Assembly: GCA_913774795.1 (NCBI GenBank)
Contig: CAJYIL010000243.1
Location: 1 to 9,110 of the forward strand
Direction of reading: 5' to 3'
DNA length: 9,110 bases
Origin: Pseudobdellovibrionaceae bacterium
GTDB taxonomy: Bacteria; Bdellovibrionota; Bdellovibrionia; Bdellovibrionales; JAMPXM01
Below the pieces are notes generated by a model. The model had not been told where the DNA came from. It made no database searches and was given only the letters and a program-made list of their open reading frames with translations. This document shows positions 1 to 5,514 of the stretch, piece by piece (the first letter of the stretch is position 1; the number at the start of each line of letters is the position of its first letter). The translations under genes were made by a program, and so were the position numbers.

Positions 1-627
1 ACGCCAAAGCCGGCGTTCGCGCGAAGATTGCGCCGATTCCGAAAACAGTGAGCGGATCGTGAGAATCGAAATCGAGCCGGGAACGGCTTTGAGCTTCGCG
101 ATTTTCTCTTCGTCAAAGAGTGCGTGAAGTTCAGGGCGCATACGCAGTTGCAAAAGAAATGAGAGATAATCGCGTCCCGTCAAGAAGGTCGCCATCTCGC
201 GTGTCCACTCCTGACGCATCTGCGCTTGGCCGGCATGAGTCACGACCGCATAGCGATTCGACATGAAATCACGAAGGATCATTTGCTCGGTGAGCTCGAT
301 CGGCTTTGCGGCGACCAAGATTTCGCCAAACGTTTGCGGATCGACCTCGGTGCTTGCCGCAAATCGTTCGCGCGCAAACGCCGCGATCTCTGGACACGCT
401 TCGATCGTCAAAATATTGAGGGTCGCTGAAAGTTCGCGAAGCGCGATAACGTGGTAACCACAGCCTGCACCGAGAACGATGACGGTTTCGCGGTCACCGA
501 TTTCTTTGAGCGCATTTTCCGCCCAACCACGCGCCTCTTTCATTGGGTCAAACGATGACACGATCGAGCGACCATCAACTTTGACGATGGGCTGCCCGTT
601 TCGCGCCATTTCTCGCTGGAGACTCAC
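1..627 (-). CDS. Maf/DUF115-like protein, N-terminal part (cut by window edge)
   Basis: This partial gene enters from its start at 627 and runs off the left edge, giving 209 codons without a stop. The preferred start is GTG at 627-625: it overlaps the TGA of the upstream TPR gene (GTGA) and has a GAGG ribosome binding site at 638-635 with a 7-base spacer. An in-frame ATG lies at 609 but has a poorer site. The protein shows a DGRSIVSSFDPMKEA segment, then VIVLGAGCGYHVIAL, a glycine-rich Rossmann-type loop. The order 'S-x-x-D-P-x-x-E-A, then G-x-G-x-G-Y-H' resembles the N-terminal region of the motility-associated factor (Maf/DUF115, MptE-like) family, whose members are linked to flagellin glycosylation. 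That family assignment is from memory of its motifs, and the C-terminal catalytic part is not visible. A SAM-dependent methyltransferase is an alternative because of the glycine loop. The setting beside fliD/fliS and the coupling to the TPR gene favour a flagellar role. Confidence 0.6.
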   Translation of the reverse strand, partial: MSLQREMARNGQPIVKVDGRSIVSSFDPMKEARGWAENALKEIGDRETVIVLGAGCGYHVIALRELSATLNILTIEACPEIAAFARERFAASTEVDPQTFGEILVAAKPIELTEQMILRDFMSNRYAVVTHAGQAQMRQEWTREMATFLTGRDYLSFLLQLRMRPELHALFDEEKIAKLKAVPGSISILTIRSLFSESAQSSRERRLWR

Positions 628-1718
628 GCAGTCGCCTCGGCCTTGGATTGTGCTTGGATATGGCGGTCGAGAGCGCGCGCGAGCGAATCGGCCGATTCAA
701 ACGCGGGATCAAGCGCGAGAACGCGCTCGAGTTCGATGCGAGCCGAGCTGAAGCGACCTGCTTGAACAAGTGTGCGCGCCAGAAGAAAGGCCATTTCGGC
801 GTCCTCGAAACCTTTTCCGCCGACATAGTTCTCAAGCTGAGCGACGGCGAAAGAGAAGTTTTGGTCGACTTGCGCCCAATCGACCGCAAGCTTCAAAGCC
901 GTGCGGTTTGCGCCATTGATATCGAGAGCGCGCTGAAGATTTGCTTTTGCGAGCTCGAAGTCACCCATCGAGTGATGAACGAGAGCGAGACCGACCCAAC
1001 CGCGATCGCTTTGCGGGTTGATTTCAACAGCTGAACGAAAGCGAGTGACCGCTTCATTCCAGTTGCCGCGCTGAACTTCGAGAGTGCCGTAGTTGACGAG
1101 AAGAACGTCGGAATCCGGGCGAAGCGTGTACGCTTTGTCGTAACACTCTTCGGCCGCTTCGAAATCGCTTGCGCGCGTGTGAATGTTGCCGACGTTCTTG
1201 TAGATCTCAAACAGAAGAGACGCATCGCTGATGACGTTCTTCAAAACATCACGGTACGTCGCAAGCGCAGCTTCGTCGCGTTCGCAAAGATAGAGAATCT
1301 CCGCGACTTGAGCCGACGCTTCAGCGGTGCGCGTGACTTTTGCGTACGCCTTGAAAAGCTTTAACGCATCTTCGTAGCGGCTTTCGTTCTTAAGCGAAGT
1401 GCCCATCATCTTCAAAGCACCCGCGTGCTCAGGTTGGCGCATCAGAACATTGCGGAGAATGTTGTGCGCAAGACGAGTTTCTTTCGCTTTCATGAGAACT
1501 TCGGCGTTCTTCATAAGGAGGCTGATCAATTGATCTTCTGTTGGAACCGGCGGAAGAGCGACGTCGACGCCCGGCTCAGAATCAAATTCCGCGATCGCGC
1601 GTTTGATGTCGACAAAAGTTCTCGCGTGTTCTTGCGCCAATTCCGAGATTTGATTTGGCTTCGCTGATGAAGGATTTTGAACAGGCGATGCAGATGGTTT
1701 GCGGTAGCTCTCGAGCAT
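624..1718 (-). CDS. TPR-repeat protein, cytoplasmic, flagellar neighbourhood
   Basis: The gene encodes 364 residues from the ATG at 1718. An in-frame ATG at 1748 would add ten residues, but 1718 is preferred because GAGAGGGGAA lies just upstream (1730-1721). There is no signal peptide or membrane segment. The first 60 residues are polar and probably flexible. From about residue 70 onward the protein is alpha-helical with several tetratricopeptide-type repeats, for example around EAAEECYDKAYTLRPDS, WNEAVTRFRSAVEINPQS, ELAKANLQRALDINGAN and SSARIELERVLALDPAF. TPRs usually act as protein-binding scaffolds. The stop overlaps the start of the Maf-like gene by four bases, so the two are translationally coupled. 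A sigma-54-type promoter lies about 50 bases upstream of the start codon's expected transcript end. The likely role is partner or scaffold for the Maf-like enzyme in flagellin modification, but this is inferred from context only. Confidence 0.85.
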   Translation of the reverse strand: MLESYRKPSASPVQNPSSAKPNQISELAQEHARTFVDIKRAIAEFDSEPGVDVALPPVPTEDQLISLLMKNAEVLMKAKETRLAHNILRNVLMRQPEHAGALKMMGTSLKNESRYEDALKLFKAYAKVTRTAEASAQVAEILYLCERDEAALATYRDVLKNVISDASLLFEIYKNVGNIHTRASDFEAAEECYDKAYTLRPDSDVLLVNYGTLEVQRGNWNEAVTRFRSAVEINPQSDRGWVGLALVHHSMGDFELAKANLQRALDINGANRTALKLAVDWAQVDQNFSFAVAQLENYVGGKGFEDAEMAFLLARTLVQAGRFSSARIELERVLALDPAFESADSLARALDRHIQAQSKAEATA

Positions 1719-1777
1719 GATTCCCCTCTCGACCTCAGTCGATGTCACTCACACGTCGGTGTGATACCTAGTGACAG

Positions 1778-1793
1778 AGCAACGAGGGTGCCA
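1778..1793 (-). promoter_or_regulatory. sigma-54 (RpoN) -24/-12 promoter for TPR-Maf genes
   Basis: Read on the minus strand the sequence is TGGCACCCTCGTTGCT. It matches the RpoN consensus TGGCAC-N5-TTGCW at every fixed position, with GG and GC ten bases apart. With GC at -12, transcription should start near 1767, leaving a leader of about 49 bases before the ATG at 1718. It lies downstream of the fliDST terminator and points at the TPR gene. Sigma-54 control is common for flagellar genes in many Gram-negative bacteria and would require an enhancer-binding activator. Confidence 0.8.
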
Positions 1794-1821
1794 CGCGCGA
1801 GCGGCAATTAAACGCGGGGCA

Positions 1822-1850
1822 GGGGTTTGACAGTCGGGAGTTTGACTCCC
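1822..1850 (-). promoter_or_regulatory. Possible activator site: direct repeats and small dyad upstream of sigma-54 promoter
   Basis: On the plus strand GGGGTTTGAC (1822-1831) and GGAGTTTGAC (1837-1846) are near-identical ten-base direct repeats spaced 15 bases start to start. The second overlaps a GGGAG-TTTGA-CTCCC hairpin (1836-1850). They lie roughly 30-60 bases upstream of the -24 element. Sigma-54 promoters need an activator bound upstream, so this is a candidate site. The distance is short for a typical enhancer, and no specific activator is recognised. Confidence 0.35.
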
Positions 1851-1909
1851 CGAAAATTAGGGCCAGTCAGAACAGTGGCGCGGTCCAGAGGAAAGATCTT
1901 CCCGGGCCT

Positions 1910-2109
1910 ACGTTTAAACGTTTTAAACAGACACGTTCACGTACGCGTTCATGTTCATGTTCCATGACTAGACGTTCTTCCAAAAGCAAAAGGCCAGACG
2001 CCCGCCGTTCGGCTGAACCCCTGGCCTTCAGATGCAAACGTTGAAACATCAAACGTGAACGCGCTCGTGAACGTGAACGTGAACGCGAACGTTTAAAACG
2101 TCGAAACGT
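1910..2109. repeat. 200-bp imperfect inverted repeat made of hexamer arrays
   Basis: Arms 1910-1951 and 2068-2109 pair in one constant register with 34 of 42 positions complementary. Uninterrupted blocks are 1910-1915/2104-2109, 1918-1928/2091-2101 (ACGTTTTAAAC, 11 bp), 1934-1942/2077-2085 (9 bp) and 1946-1951/2068-2073 (6 bp). The right arm extends a hexamer array at 2054-2089 with four exact CGTGAA units plus CGCGCT and CGCGAA. The left side carries the opposite orientation at 1935-1964 (GTTCAC, GTACGC, GTTCAT, GTTCAT, GTTCCA). The 116 bases between the arms contain the fliDST terminator. The right arm begins 8 bases after the FliT-like stop codon, so a transcript reading through would fold the arms into a long stem with the terminator hairpin near the tip. 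This could be a dispersed intergenic repeat, a transcript 3'-end stabiliser or a protein-binding array. The structure itself is certain; its function is unknown. Confidence 0.85.
1981..2028 (-). terminator. Rho-independent terminator of fliD-fliS-fliT
   Basis: On the minus strand an 8-bp perfect stem, AAGGCCAG (2028-2021) with CTGGCCTT (1997-1990), encloses an inner GTTC-AGCC-GAAC hairpin (2018-2007) and an asymmetric internal loop. The stem is followed by TTTTGCTTTTG, a split U-tract. The T-run exists only on this strand, so the terminator serves genes transcribed leftward, that is fliDST. It sits 90 bases past the FliT-like stop and before the sigma-54 promoter of the next operon. Confidence 0.8.
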
Positions 2110-2117
2110 GATCCCCT

Positions 2118-2531
2118 TTAGTCTTCCATCGCCTTCGCCCGCTCCAGCGACGCATACGCGCCAACGGCGCGTCTTGCCTGCTGCGTTCCGCGGAGTTCCT
2201 TAATGATCTTCGTCTTTTCGCGGTCGATGTGCGCGAGGACTTCGACGTCTTGCGCGAGGATGGCACTTGCGAGCCGGTCTTTCTCCGCGAAGAGGCGCGC
2301 GACTTCCGCGCGGTTCGCGTCGGTGTCGTTCATAAACATGCGATTGTTTTCGTCTTCGAGCAGTTGATCGATACTGCGGATCAACTCCAAGAATTTATCG
2401 CGCGTTTGGTAAAAGATTTCGACGTTCTCGAAATCGCCCGCGGCGAAGTTGATCAGCTCGTGTTCATTGATGGCGTAGAACTTCTCGAGGTAATCGTTTT
2501 TCTCTGTCAGTATTGCAATCACGCGTTCCAT
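2118..2531 (-). CDS. FliT/FlgN-like flagellar export chaperone candidate
   Basis: The gene encodes a 137-residue, highly charged, all-helical protein with no cysteines, signal peptide or membrane segment. The N-terminal half reads as a long coiled coil (MERVIAILTEKNDYLEKFY, then NFAAGDFENVEIFYQTRDKF). A second helical stretch follows around EVARLFAEKDRLASAILAQD. Size, helicity and position directly after fliS match FliT, the small chaperone that in enterobacteria holds FliD for export; FlgN has a similar fold. Sequence conservation in this family is low, so the call rests mainly on position and coiled-coil character. The ATG start at 2531 has AGAGGGGA upstream, and the gap to the fliS stop is 29 bases, indicating one operon. 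The stop is TAA, followed by another AGGGGA-like motif but no usable start codon. Confidence 0.6.
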   Translation of the reverse strand: MERVIAILTEKNDYLEKFYAINEHELINFAAGDFENVEIFYQTRDKFLELIRSIDQLLEDENNRMFMNDTDANRAEVARLFAEKDRLASAILAQDVEVLAHIDREKTKIIKELRGTQQARRAVGAYASLERAKAMED

Positions 2532-2560
2532 GGTGGTGTGTCCCCTCTAGTTTTAAAAAT

Positions 2561-2938
2561 TTAAGCTTTTTTGAGTTGTTCGACGGCCTTGGTCCAACCG
2601 TCATACAGTGTTTCGAGAACCTTGAGCGCGTCGCGAAGGTATTTCGGATCGCCCGTGATGTTCCCTTGTTGGTATTGATCGGTGATGAACATGTAGAGCG
2701 CTTCGAGATTCTTCGAAATCTCTCCGCCGACTTTGTGATCGAGCGTGTTGTTCAACTCGAGCACGATGTCGTAAGCGCGGCCGATATTAACGCCGCGATC
2801 CGCGATCTTCTTCTCTTCGGCGGCTTGGATGGCGAGCTTCGTAAACCGAATCGCCCCCTCGTAAAGCATGAGCATGATCTTCTCGCGAGAAGCGCTCTGC
2901 ACCGACGTCGTTTTGTACTTCTGATACGCGTTCTTCAC
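2561..2938 (-). CDS. fliS: Flagellar export chaperone FliS
   Basis: This 125-residue protein begins NAYQKYKTTSVQSASREKI and continues with IMLMLYEGAIRFTKLAIQA. It has DHKVGGEISKNLEALYMF in the middle and a final helix around LKVLETLYDGWTKAVEQL. These match the FliS pattern NxYxxY, S/T-A-S-x-E-K/Q, L-Y-D/E-G-A, G-G-E-I-x-x-N-L-x-x-L-Y and the conserved tryptophan near the end. FliS binds the C-terminus of flagellin in the cytoplasm, prevents premature polymerisation and escorts it to the export gate. The length is normal. The start is GTG at 2938, with TAAGGGGA upstream, where the TA of the site lies next to the fliD stop. Only 17 bases separate it from fliD, so translation is probably linked. 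Flagellin itself is not in the window. Confidence 0.95.
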   Translation of the reverse strand: MKNAYQKYKTTSVQSASREKIMLMLYEGAIRFTKLAIQAAEEKKIADRGVNIGRAYDIVLELNNTLDHKVGGEISKNLEALYMFITDQYQQGNITGDPKYLRDALKVLETLYDGWTKAVEQLKKA

Positions 2939-2955
2939 TCTCTAGTTCCCCTTAC

Positions 2956-4329
2956 TTAACCTTGCGGGAGTCCGCCGCCACCGGCTGCGATCCCCGAAAG
3001 ACCCGCACCTTGTTGCTTGATCTTCGACATCGTCTCTTCGAGTCGAGAGAACTTGTCGCGCAACACTTGCTCTTTCTTTTCTAATTGGCGCTCGGTGTTC
3101 GTGATCCGCTGATCGATTTGATCGATCGTCGTTTTCAAACCCCGCGAGCGGTTTCCGATAACACCCATCGCCGGGTTCAAGAGCGAATTCACTTCGCGCT
3201 TAACCGCCGAGACAAAACCGGTGTTGTAGCCATCACCGACGAAGAACTTCTGAACGGCTTCAGGGTTCTGCGCGAGAGTGGCGTTGAATTTCTTCTGGTC
3301 GAAATCGAGCGTTCCCTGACGATTAAACGTGATTCCGATTTGGTTGAGCGTATTGATCGGGCCCTGCACTCCGTACTGCGGAGTTTGAATCAACGAACGA
3401 AGACGTGATTCGACCGAGCGGATCAAAGAATCTCCGCCCAGTGTTTTCGTCGTATCCGTATTCTTATCGAGCTTGTTCTGAGTTTGAACGAACGAAAGAA
3501 CCGAGTTCATCCCTTCGACAAACTTCGAGATCTTACCGCTCACCACTTCCATGTCTTCTTTGACCGTGATGTTGACGGCTTTTCCCGGCGACGACTGCTT
3601 GAGTTCAAGCGTCACCCCCGGAATCGCGTCTTTCAAAGTCGTATCCGAAACCTCAAATTCAAAACCGTCGACTTTCACTTTGCCGTTTTTCGCCGGCATC
3701 TTCTTGTCAAAGTAGAGATCTTGATCGCCATCGAGCATGTACACGCGCGGATATTCGATTGATTTATCTGCACCCGTTTCGTCTGAAGACATGACGAGCT
3801 TGAAGGGCGCCGAAGGATCTTTTCGGTCGTTGATGATCGACGCGTGAACACCAACTTTCGCCATGTTGATGGCTTTCATCACGCCATCGAGAGTCGATGA
3901 CTTCTTGTTGATGTAAACGTCTTTGCGGCCGTTCGGAGTTTCGAAACGCAGGTAACCGACACCGATCGACGACTTATCTTTATCCGGGAAGCCGTTGGTG
4001 ACCGCCGCCGCTTTCTGCGGGAGCTCCATCACTTCGACGTTCCATGAACCGGGTTGATACGTGTTTGGATCAACTGTGCCGTTCAAGACGTTGACGTCAC
4101 CAGAATTCAATTTGATGTCAGTAAAACCGCGCGTGTTGGAGAGTTCCGAGAGACCTTTGCGAATATCGCCGATCTTCGTTTCGAGTTCGCTGACGAGCTT
4201 TTGCTTTGCTTCAGCTTTACCCTTTTTGTCTTCCATCGCCTTGATAGGGAGACGCTCAGCTTCCATGAGCTGATCGACGATGTTGGGCGGGAGCCCTGTG
4301 TTGATGGAGCCGAACCGTATGGTCGACAC
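2956..4329 (-). CDS. fliD: Flagellar filament cap protein FliD (HAP2)
   Basis: This 457-residue protein forms the cap at the filament tip that guides flagellin assembly. The N-terminal FliD domain spans about residues 5-110, with the typical opening IRFGSINTGLPPNIVDQLM and ERLPI. A variable exposed region follows, and the C-terminal FliD domain runs from about residue 215 to 440. It includes GKISKFVEGMNSVLSFVQTQ, DSLIRSVESRLRSLI, INTLNQIGITFNRQGTLDFD and the closing coiled coil ITNTERQLEKKEQVLRDKF. The tail is glycine-rich (AAGGGGLPQG). Like other flagellar axial proteins it has no cysteine and no Sec signal, as expected for type III export. The start is GTG at 4329 with AGAGGGGAA six bases upstream, and that site lies in a hairpin. 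It is the first gene of a fliD-fliS-fliT-like operon. Length is typical. Confidence 0.95.
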   Translation of the reverse strand: MSTIRFGSINTGLPPNIVDQLMEAERLPIKAMEDKKGKAEAKQKLVSELETKIGDIRKGLSELSNTRGFTDIKLNSGDVNVLNGTVDPNTYQPGSWNVEVMELPQKAAAVTNGFPDKDKSSIGVGYLRFETPNGRKDVYINKKSSTLDGVMKAINMAKVGVHASIINDRKDPSAPFKLVMSSDETGADKSIEYPRVYMLDGDQDLYFDKKMPAKNGKVKVDGFEFEVSDTTLKDAIPGVTLELKQSSPGKAVNITVKEDMEVVSGKISKFVEGMNSVLSFVQTQNKLDKNTDTTKTLGGDSLIRSVESRLRSLIQTPQYGVQGPINTLNQIGITFNRQGTLDFDQKKFNATLAQNPEAVQKFFVGDGYNTGFVSAVKREVNSLLNPAMGVIGNRSRGLKTTIDQIDQRITNTERQLEKKEQVLRDKFSRLEETMSKIKQQGAGLSGIAAGGGGLPQG

Positions 4330-4546
4330 GCGTTTCCCCTCTGAGTTCTTTCATTTATGTTCTCAGAGGAAGTGCGAAAACCTTGAGTCAAGCGTTTGGC
4401 TCGGACCATTTCTTTTGCGAGCGCAACCACTTGATTTCACGAGCAAACGAAAGCCCTCGACGGGCAAAAACGTCCACTCGCCCGAGCGAAGCCAAAGGAT
4501 TTTGACGCTCGAAACCTGACACCAAGTGAAAGGTCGAGTTCAACCC
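4330..4546. other. Intergenic region between regulator and fliD
   Basis: These 217 bases carry no convincing gene. The part nearest fliD holds the leader hairpin. A fliD promoter must lie here or upstream, but no clear sigma-28 (TAAA-N15-GCCGATAA), sigma-54 or sigma-70 match is visible. TTGACT at about 4387-4392 on the minus strand has no -10 element at proper spacing. A weak GCCC-TCGAC-GGGC hairpin at 4453-4465 is too short to call a terminator. Confidence 0.5.
4338..4369 (-). promoter_or_regulatory. Hairpin in fliD leader covering the ribosome binding site
   Basis: CCTCTGAG (4369-4362 on the minus strand) and CTCAGAGG (4345-4338) are perfect 8-bp complements with a 16-base loop. The downstream arm contains the AGAGG part of the AGAGGGGAA ribosome binding site of fliD, six bases before its GTG. 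If the stem forms, it would partly hide this site and could lower or regulate fliD translation. The pairing is seen directly; regulation is inferred. Confidence 0.5.
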
Positions 4547-5365
4547 TCAGTCGGCGTTATCGGTGTAATCGAAGAAGTCGATGTTCAGACAGCGAACGAC
4601 TTCGGACGGAGAAGGTCCGACCCACTTCGTGATCTTCTCGACGAAATCCGGGAGCTCTTTGAGAACGCGGTCGGCGACATCCTTCGAAAGCGACATCGGG
4701 CCGGTCAGGAAGAAGTCGTCCTTACGGCGGTAGTTCATCGCTTGAAAGCCTTGAAGACGCCAGTTCTGGTGGTGCTTGGCGACGAACGGAGAATCCTTCG
4801 AGAGAAACGTCCACTTCGCGCCCATGTCGAGACCGTGCTCGCCACGAACGAGAATGCCGGAATCAACGAGAAACTCGAGGACACGAGCGGCCTGCGCACG
4901 TGAAATCTGCAGACGCTTTGAGAGCAGCTCAAGATCCATCGAGGGATCGCACGCGACCAAATTCGTGACGCCGGTAAACGTCCAGTCGGAGTAGTACGTC
5001 GCCATCTCGACCGGGTTGAGTTGTCGATCGTTTTGAACTCTCGTCTGAAGTTTCAAGGCTTCTTCGCGCGCGAATCGGATCCGACGCTCGACCCGCTGAG
5101 CGTACGTGAATGAGCCTGCACGTGCGTGTTCAACGAGGAGAAGAAAGAAGTCGGCTTCGCGGTCGTTGAACCCGAGGTGCTCGCAGAGCGTGTTCGCGTT
5201 CTCCATCGACAGATGTTTGTCGCCATTCATAACCTGAGAAATCAGCGTCGTGCTGACTCCCAAGACTTGAGCAATTCGTCGATACTCGCCGCGCCCACCG
5301 GCGGGCCGCGAGCTGACCCAATTGCGGAGAAATTCCTTGTACTCGGGCGCCTCAAACAACGTCAT
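4547..5365 (-). CDS. TIGR02147-type transcriptional regulator
   Basis: The protein has 272 residues from the ATG at 5365; a TTG start at 5380 would add five residues (FWWF) unlike the family. The opening TLFEAPEYKEFLRNWVSS is typical of TIGR02147 proteins. A helix-turn-helix at about residues 29-50 (YRRIAQVLGVSTTLISQVMN) is followed by the family-like stretch NANTLCEHLGFNDREADFF. The C-terminal half resembles the DUF4423 region: a winged-helix-like segment (MDLELLSKRLQISRAQAARV, then a GILVRG turn), followed by a conserved tail including HHQNWRLQ and CLNIDFFDYT. Family members are thought to be DNA-binding regulators; their ligands are largely unknown. The gene diverges from lipoprotein A across a 149-base gap with two dyads, which makes local control of the lipoprotein cluster and autoregulation plausible. 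It is unlikely to belong to the fliD operon, because 217 bases separate them. Confidence 0.85.
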   Translation of the reverse strand: MTLFEAPEYKEFLRNWVSSRPAGGRGEYRRIAQVLGVSTTLISQVMNGDKHLSMENANTLCEHLGFNDREADFFLLLVEHARAGSFTYAQRVERRIRFAREEALKLQTRVQNDRQLNPVEMATYYSDWTFTGVTNLVACDPSMDLELLSKRLQISRAQAARVLEFLVDSGILVRGEHGLDMGAKWTFLSKDSPFVAKHHQNWRLQGFQAMNYRRKDDFFLTGPMSLSKDVADRVLKELPDFVEKITKWVGPSPSEVVRCLNIDFFDYTDNAD

Positions 5366-5397
5366 AAACCACCAAAACAACTGAGAATTTCGGTCAC

Positions 5398-5415
5398 GTT
5401 AACCAATAGGTTAAC
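5398..5415. promoter_or_regulatory. Perfect dyad GTTAACC-N4-GGTTAAC, candidate operator
   Basis: The 18-base element GTTAACCAATAGGTTAAC has 7-bp perfect arms around a 4-base centre. It lies 33 bases upstream of the regulator ATG and about 100 bases upstream of lipoprotein A, in the divergent gap. Spacing and symmetry suit a dimeric helix-turn-helix protein, most simply the adjacent TIGR02147-type regulator. No binding site is known to me for this family, so the assignment is inference. Confidence 0.5.
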
Positions 5416-5420
5416 TTTTG

Positions 5421-5439
5421 CGTTTGTCTTTTACAAACG
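5421..5439. promoter_or_regulatory. Second dyad CGTTTGT-N5-ACAAACG in divergent gap
   Basis: CGTTTGT (5421-5427) and ACAAACG (5433-5439) are perfect 7-bp complements around CTTTT. The element is six bases from the neighbouring dyad at 5398-5415. Its different half-site suggests either a second factor or a short hairpin in a leader transcript. It lies where promoters for the divergent genes must be, but no confident -35/-10 pair can be assigned. Confidence 0.4.
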
Positions 5440-5514
5440 AAATCTATTGCTCAGCGTCGAGACGGCCTAAAAGGGATCCAACCCAAACACATCTCCCGAA
5501 AGGAGACACTGAGT

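Noticed and set aside
1867..2052. Minus-strand open frame (about 61 residues, also open upstream to the FliT-like stop) through the inverted repeat
   Set aside because: The frame is kept open by the hexamer units, which translate to RS repeats in one arm and ER/EH repeats in the other. It crosses the terminator hairpin, and no usable start codon follows the AGGGGA motif after the FliT-like gene.
1910..2109. CRISPR array, origin iterons or DnaA boxes
   Set aside because: The hexamers are contiguous without spacers, no TTATCCACA-like boxes occur, and no cas or replication genes are nearby.
2513..2959. Plus-strand open frame (148 codons) opposite fliS
   Set aside because: It lies opposite an unambiguous fliS and has no family resemblance.
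4453..4465. GCCC-TCGAC-GGGC hairpin between regulator and fliD, considered as terminator
   Set aside because: The stem has only four base pairs and is followed by a broken T-run on the minus strand; too weak to call.
4496..4513. GG-N10-GC match on the minus strand considered as a sigma-54 promoter for fliD
   Set aside because: The approximate site reads TGGCTT-N5-GGGCG and lacks the TT before GC and the AC after TGGC; its position is also far from the fliD start.
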